A program made the position numbers and the translations under genes. The notes beneath the pieces were generated by a model. That model had not been told where the DNA came from, ran no database searches, and worked only from the letters and a program-made list of their open reading frames with translations. This document shows, one piece after another, positions 5,943 to 9,316 of a DNA stretch of 9,316 bases. Position 1 is the stretch's first letter; the number at the start of each line of letters is the position of its first letter. Source of the stretch: Melioribacteraceae bacterium (lineage in GTDB: Bacteria > Bacteroidota > Ignavibacteria > Ignavibacteriales > Melioribacteraceae); NCBI GenBank assembly GCA_015486905.1, contig WFQV01000154.1, positions 1-9,316 of the forward strand, in the 5' to 3' direction.

Positions 5943-6535
5943 AAAAACCAATCAAAATATTTATTGCACTTTTTTTATTAACCCTGCCGGGTTTAATCGA
6001 CGCACAAACGGCTACAAATCTTTCACAATTCCTGGACGAGATTAACAACGTTTCTGCGATGGTTTCCCGGCAGTGCGACACGTCAGCCGTTTACCTATTA
6101 CAAGTTAAACCCCTAAAAGAATACTCTGTTTTTCTTCCCCGCTTCTCGGCTGAGTTGGAAAAGGACAAAATCAAAATAACAAAGGAGCGGTCGCCGAATA
6201 GAATTATTCTGTCAATTGAAAACATTGGCGTTTACTATTCAAAGCCGTTTAGAAAATGGCTGCTAAGTAATTTTGAGGTTCAGCGCGAAATTTCAATGGA
6301 AGGAAGCTACACGATTTTCACCAAGGGCAAACCCTTAAAAGCCAACACTTTCGCTTTCGTGAAGAAAGATTCCGTTAGCTACGAAGACTTAAAAAGCCTT
6401 GAAACCCCTTCGCTTGCTTTCACTAAAGGTAAAATTCCCGAAGCACCCTTTCTCACAAGTTTCTTCGAACCGCTAATCGCACTGGCGGCGGTAATTATCT
6501 CAATCTATTTGCTCTTTAGCGTTCGTAGTAAGTAA
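5939..6535 (+). CDS. Unrecognised exported protein with C-terminal membrane anchor
   Basis: I do not recognise this 198-aa protein. It starts with TTG, overlapping the htpX stop by 4 bases (TTGA), and is backed by GGGGAGA at 5924-5930. The N-terminus is a clear signal peptide (MKKPIK basic, hydrophobic ~7-20, likely cleavage IDA22|Q23). Residues ~23-170 form a soluble domain with mixed helix and strand and one Cys (C46). Residues ~178-195 (LIALAAVIISIYLLFSV) form a single C-terminal TM segment followed by RSK. The expected topology is a periplasmic domain held in the inner membrane by its tail, with the basic end in the cytoplasm. Overlap with htpX implies co-translation, so a role as HtpX partner, adaptor or regulator is plausible but is only a context inference. 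An unrelated envelope function is equally possible. Confidence 0.8.
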   Translation: MKKPIKIFIALFLLTLPGLIDAQTATNLSQFLDEINNVSAMVSRQCDTSAVYLLQVKPLKEYSVFLPRFSAELEKDKIKITKERSPNRIILSIENIGVYYSKPFRKWLLSNFEVQREISMEGSYTIFTKGKPLKANTFAFVKKDSVSYEDLKSLETPSLAFTKGKIPEAPFLTSFFEPLIALAAVIISIYLLFSVRSK

Positions 6536-6558
6536 AAAGATATTTATTTTCAAAGCGC

Positions 6559-6577
6559 AACTAATTTAGTTATTTTT
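6559..6577 (+). terminator. Weak candidate terminator after the htpX pair
   Basis: AACTA (6559-6563) and TAGTT (6567-6571) form a 5-bp stem with a 3-base loop, followed by ATTTTT. The stem is short and AT-rich, so termination would be inefficient at best. It could be chance in AT-rich DNA. Confidence 0.2.
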
Positions 6578-6585
6578 ACGTCCGA

Positions 6586-6593
6586 TATTTTTG
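6586..6593 (+). promoter_or_regulatory. Possible Bacteroidota-type -7 element
   Basis: TATTTTTG matches the TAnnTTTG -7 consensus and lies 22 bases before the ATG of the BamD-like gene. No TTTG -33 partner is visible at the expected distance and the surroundings are T-rich, so a chance match is likely. It is listed because the 80-base gap is where a promoter for the downstream three genes would be expected. Confidence 0.2.
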
Positions 6594-6615
6594 AATATTT
6601 TCAAGGAATTTTTTA

Positions 6616-7362
6616 ATGAAACATACCTTTTTGTTCCTTTTATTAGGAGTTCTAATTTACGGATGTGCCACAACGGTTGACACAACCGTAATGACGGCAG
6701 ATCAACATTTTAAATATGCAAAGTCACTTTACGACGACGAAGATTATCAAGAAGCAATAAACGAGTTCCAAGCAATTTTACTTCAATTCCCGGGCAATCA
6801 AATAACCGACGATGCCCAATATTATTTGGGAATGTCCTACTTTAAAAGCAAACAATATCTTCTGGGAGCTTACCAATTCAGCAAATTAATCAAAGACATT
6901 CCGGCAAGCCCTTACGTACCAAAAGCACAATTTATGCTGGCCGAATCCTATTTCAAACTCTCTCCGCCTTATCAATTAGACCAAACCTACACTAAAAAAG
7001 CCATTGAAGAATTCCAGGCGTTCATCGACTTTTTCCCCACTAATCCGAAGGTTAAAATCGCCTCGGCGAAAATCAAAGAGCTTAACAACAAACTTGCGGA
7101 GAAAGAATACGAGGCAGCGGTCATCTATGAGAAAATGGAATACTACAACGCCGCAATAAAATATTATGAAAACGTAATTGAAAAATTTCACGACACGAAA
7201 TATGCCCCCTTGGCAATGTACAAAAGAATCAAACTTTTGGCATTAAGAAAAAGGAATGCAGAAGCTCTCCAACAGGCAAGCGAATTTTTAGCCAGGTACC
7301 CGGACAATCCCCGCGCAGGAGAAATTAAAAAATTAGAAAACCGGTTAAATAAAAATGGATAA
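6616..7362 (+). CDS. bamD: BamD-like outer-membrane assembly lipoprotein
   Basis: This is a predicted outer-membrane lipoprotein of the BamD/YfiO family, which with BamA folds beta-barrel proteins into the outer membrane. It is 248 aa, against about 245 in E. coli. The signal peptide ends in a lipobox LIYGC with lipidated Cys17. Tyr at -2 is unusual, but the rest fits. Ala at +2 predicts outer-membrane sorting. From ~30 to 235 it is almost wholly helical with TPR-like repeats: ~30-63 (AKSLYDDEDYQEAINEFQ), ~64-97, ~104-140, ~165-198 (IYEKMEYYNAAIKYYENVI) and ~199-232. The pattern 'FKYAKSLYDDEDYQEAI' with Q.FP at helix ends is typical of BamD. AAGGAA (6603-6608) lies 7 bases before the ATG. The gene overlaps the thioesterase start by 8 bases. 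A YbgF/CpoB-like TPR lipoprotein is the main alternative, but length and repeat number favour BamD. Confidence 0.85.
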   Translation: MKHTFLFLLLGVLIYGCATTVDTTVMTADQHFKYAKSLYDDEDYQEAINEFQAILLQFPGNQITDDAQYYLGMSYFKSKQYLLGAYQFSKLIKDIPASPYVPKAQFMLAESYFKLSPPYQLDQTYTKKAIEEFQAFIDFFPTNPKVKIASAKIKELNNKLAEKEYEAAVIYEKMEYYNAAIKYYENVIEKFHDTKYAPLAMYKRIKLLALRKRNAEALQQASEFLARYPDNPRAGEIKKLENRLNKNG

Positions 7363-7834
7363 GGCACAAAAGACTGTTAACTTTTCAATGATTCAAATGA
7401 CCGAGTTGGTGCTTCCGCACCACACTAACCAATTGGGAAATCTGCTCGGAGGTCAATTAATGCACTGGCTCGACATTTGTGCGGCTTTGGCTGCCTCAAA
7501 GCATTCAAACCACGTTTGCGTCACCGCTTCGGTCGACAAAATTGACTTTCGCCATCCGATTAAACTCGGTGAGGTTGTTTACCTTTACGCCTCCGTCAAC
7601 AGAGCATTCTCAACTTCAATGGAGGTGGGTGTGAAGGTCTTTTCCGAAAGCCATTTAAGGGGAGAACGCAAACACACTAACTCGGCTTATTTTACATTCG
7701 TAGCTATTGACGAAAAAGGTAAGCCCGTCAAAGTGCCGGAAATTATCCCCGAGACAGAAAATGAAAAGAGACGTTACAAGGAAGCTCTCGAACGCCGGGA
7801 AAGAAGACTGCGCGACAGAAAAAATTCTCGTTAG
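7355..7834 (+). CDS. Hotdog-fold acyl-CoA thioesterase, YciA/BACH type
   Basis: This is a cytoplasmic enzyme that hydrolyses acyl-CoA thioesters to free acid and CoA. It is 159 aa, a single hotdog domain as in YciA. Family features are visible in order: HHTNQLGNLLGGQLMHWLD (22-40), matching the YciA-like TN..G...GG..M..MD motif with Asp40 as the expected catalytic acid; the central strand DKIDFRHPIKLGE (61-73); and AYFTFVAIDEKGKPVKVPE (111-129), typical of the domain end. Residues ~130-159 form a highly charged tail (KRRYKEALERRERRLRDRK), probably a helix. This tail is encoded in DNA also used by the start of the next gene. Substrate length preference cannot be judged. It overlaps the BamD-like gene by 8 bases, so the two are co-transcribed, though I see no functional link. 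Confidence 0.88.
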   Translation: MDKAQKTVNFSMIQMTELVLPHHTNQLGNLLGGQLMHWLDICAALAASKHSNHVCVTASVDKIDFRHPIKLGEVVYLYASVNRAFSTSMEVGVKVFSESHLRGERKHTNSAYFTFVAIDEKGKPVKVPEIIPETENEKRRYKEALERRERRLRDRKNSR

Positions 7835-9316
7835 TTTTTTCCTCCTTCTTTTCCTTACGTCCGGTATTTTTGCCCAAACTCAAATTGACGGTTTCGGACG
7901 GGCTCGGGAGATTAAAACTTTCAAAAATTTTACCCGCCTCAAAGCCCTTGACTTTAATGAGGATGGCAAAGATGACTACATTCTTTACGGAATCGACAAA
8001 AAGAAAGTTGCTATTCACCGCAGTTTGAAAAGCGGAAAAATTTCAAAGCCAATCGACAAGTTCTTTTTCTACCCGGTTACGGAAATCAGCAGGCTGAACA
8101 AAAGAAAAGATTTCGGCGCTTTTTATATCGCTCTTTCGAAACAAAAAAGATTAGCCTCATTAATTACATTCACAAAATACGGGACACTGCAATTACTGAA
8201 CCAACATCGTTTCGACTCCTTCCCATCCGAGCTTTCCGTTGCCGACTTGGACGGCGACGGTAAAAACGAAGCGCTCGTCTTCGGCGGAAATTTTAAAGGA
8301 CTTTCACTCCTTAGCGAAAACAACTTTATTTTAAAAGAAAAAAAACTCGTTGCCTCGGAGCCGATATCACAAGTTGTTTTAACGGATTTTAATTATGACG
8401 GTACAACCGACATTATTTATTACGACATTTTAAATTCCGAACTACATTTTCTTAAAAACAACGGGAATGACTCCTTTAACGAAGAAAGAGCCCTTCCTTT
8501 AATTTCAACCCCCATCTCAATTAAGTCCGTAGATTTTAACAACGACGGTTTTACCGATTTGACGCTTGCGTTCAAAAATAAATTTGAAATAATGTTAGGT
8601 GACTCGGTATCTTCCTTCACTAAAAATATTTCGGTGCCTCTACCGTACGCTCCCATAAAATTTTCGCCGGCTGCAATCAACAAAGACAACTTCACCGATT
8701 TTATTTTTCTCTTTCCACAGAAAAATCTTGTCTCCGCGCTGTTTAACAAATCGGGGAAATTCCTTTCGCCACTTAAGAATTTAATCGACGGTAAAAAAAT
8801 AGTTGACATGTTTGTAGGCAAAGCCGACACAATAGGAAACGGAATTTACTTTTACGACAAAAACGGGGAAATATTAAAACTGCTTAAAAGCGATGCTCTC
8901 CCAGATAACTTCGTATTTGCAGGCAATGGAAAACCGGAGAGTGTTTATTTGGGCAAAAGAAATCTTCTTTTCAGATTTACCGAAAAAGACACCTTAACAA
9001 GGGACTATTACTACTGGGGAAGAAAGCCCTCACCACGTTTTTGCCTCGGTAAATACACGTCGGATACAAATTACGTTTCGTCAACTACGGAATACAAAAA
9101 CACTGTTGTTACACTGCGGTATTCATTAGGAAAAAGTTTGATTTCAATTAATCTCTTCAACGCAAAAACCGGAAGGACAAATTTCCGAGAGCAATTTCTA
9201 AACAAAAAAATTTTAGACGTCCGCTTTTTTACCAAATCACACTCCTCGGTTAAAGAAGCGGCAATACTTTTTCTTGATTCTTTAAATTCTTTAACACTGA
9301 AAACATTCAGGTTTAA
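7761..9316 (+). CDS. Exported FG-GAP/VCBS beta-propeller protein, 3' end cut by window
   Basis: An open frame runs from ATG 7761 past the window end: 518 complete codons, no stop, last codon cut after two bases. It predicts an exported protein with a long basic N-region, hydrophobic core ILVSFFLLLFLTSGIFA (22-38) and likely cleavage A38|Q39. The mature part has FG-GAP/VCBS calcium-loop motifs (D-x-[DN]-x-D-G): DFNEDG at 64, DLDGDG at 162, DFNYDG at 209, DFNNDG at 258, and a degenerate NKDNFTD at ~307. Spacing of 47-49 residues suggests one propeller of about seven blades over ~50-400, with weak blades at ~113 and ~354. Residues ~400-518 continue with strand-like sequence and no motif I recognise. 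Function is unknown; such propellers usually act in surface binding or adhesion. The ATG lies 74 bases inside the thioesterase gene. The only later option I see is a rare ATT at 7824, which would give a signal peptide without a basic end. Confidence 0.8.
   Translation, partial: MKRDVTRKLSNAGKEDCATEKILVSFFLLLFLTSGIFAQTQIDGFGRAREIKTFKNFTRLKALDFNEDGKDDYILYGIDKKKVAIHRSLKSGKISKPIDKFFFYPVTEISRLNKRKDFGAFYIALSKQKRLASLITFTKYGTLQLLNQHRFDSFPSELSVADLDGDGKNEALVFGGNFKGLSLLSENNFILKEKKLVASEPISQVVLTDFNYDGTTDIIYYDILNSELHFLKNNGNDSFNEERALPLISTPISIKSVDFNNDGFTDLTLAFKNKFEIMLGDSVSSFTKNISVPLPYAPIKFSPAAINKDNFTDFIFLFPQKNLVSALFNKSGKFLSPLKNLIDGKKIVDMFVGKADTIGNGIYFYDKNGEILKLLKSDALPDNFVFAGNGKPESVYLGKRNLLFRFTEKDTLTRDYYYWGRKPSPRFCLGKYTSDTNYVSSTTEYKNTVVTLRYSLGKSLISINLFNAKTGRTNFREQFLNKKILDVRFFTKSHSSVKEAAILFLDSLNSLTLKTFRF

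Noticed and set aside
8123..8830. Two minus-strand open frames (8123-8323 and 8420-8830)
   Set aside because: Both are antisense to the propeller gene, whose + frame carries regularly spaced D-x-[DN]-x-D-G motifs. The minus translations show no domain or start signal.

Overview
The window reads as a chromosomal stretch from an AT-rich, Gram-negative (two-membrane) bacterium. An Ignavibacteria/Chlorobiota-like or related Bacteroidota lineage fits best. The support is indirect: two LolC/E-type permeases starting 'LAWRN.WRNKRR', an outer-membrane beta-barrel, a BamD-like lipoprotein, signal peptides that end in 'A|Q', an FG-GAP/VCBS propeller protein, and intergenic DNA made of short purine-rich words. 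This placement is an inference. All nine genes I accept lie on the + strand, and I see no tRNA, rRNA, IS element, phage gene or CRISPR array.

Layout. Bases 1-265 are non-coding: a degenerate CT-rich stretch followed by a likely promoter/operator zone containing the palindrome TTTACA-TT-TGTAAA. Bases 266-4820 hold a four-gene transport cluster: FtsX-like permease 1, a 275-bp spacer with a 14-bp tandem array, FtsX-like permease 2, a LolD/MacB-type ATPase, and an outer-membrane beta-barrel protein that overlaps the ATPase stop by one base. A second spacer (4821-5087) precedes an HtpX zinc metalloprotease. HtpX overlaps by 4 bases an unrecognised exported protein with a C-terminal membrane anchor. 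After a short gap come a BamD-like TPR lipoprotein, a YciA-type hotdog acyl-CoA thioesterase (8-base overlap) and a large exported VCBS beta-propeller protein. The propeller protein starts inside the thioesterase gene and runs off the window end.

How the genes work together. Almost everything concerns the cell envelope. The two permeases and the ATPase should form a MacB/Lol-type mechanotransmission ABC complex. The co-translated beta-barrel suggests its substrate is moved to, or through, the outer membrane. No MacA-like adaptor or LolA-like carrier is encoded within the cluster, which makes it the best candidate here for an undescribed trans-envelope system. HtpX (inner-membrane quality control) and the BamD-like lipoprotein (outer-membrane assembly) fit the same theme. 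The thioesterase and the propeller protein seem to be operon passengers with no visible link to the transporter.

The most unusual non-coding signals are the 14-bp array after permease 1 and a 50-bp, roughly 80% identical sequence found upstream of both permease genes.
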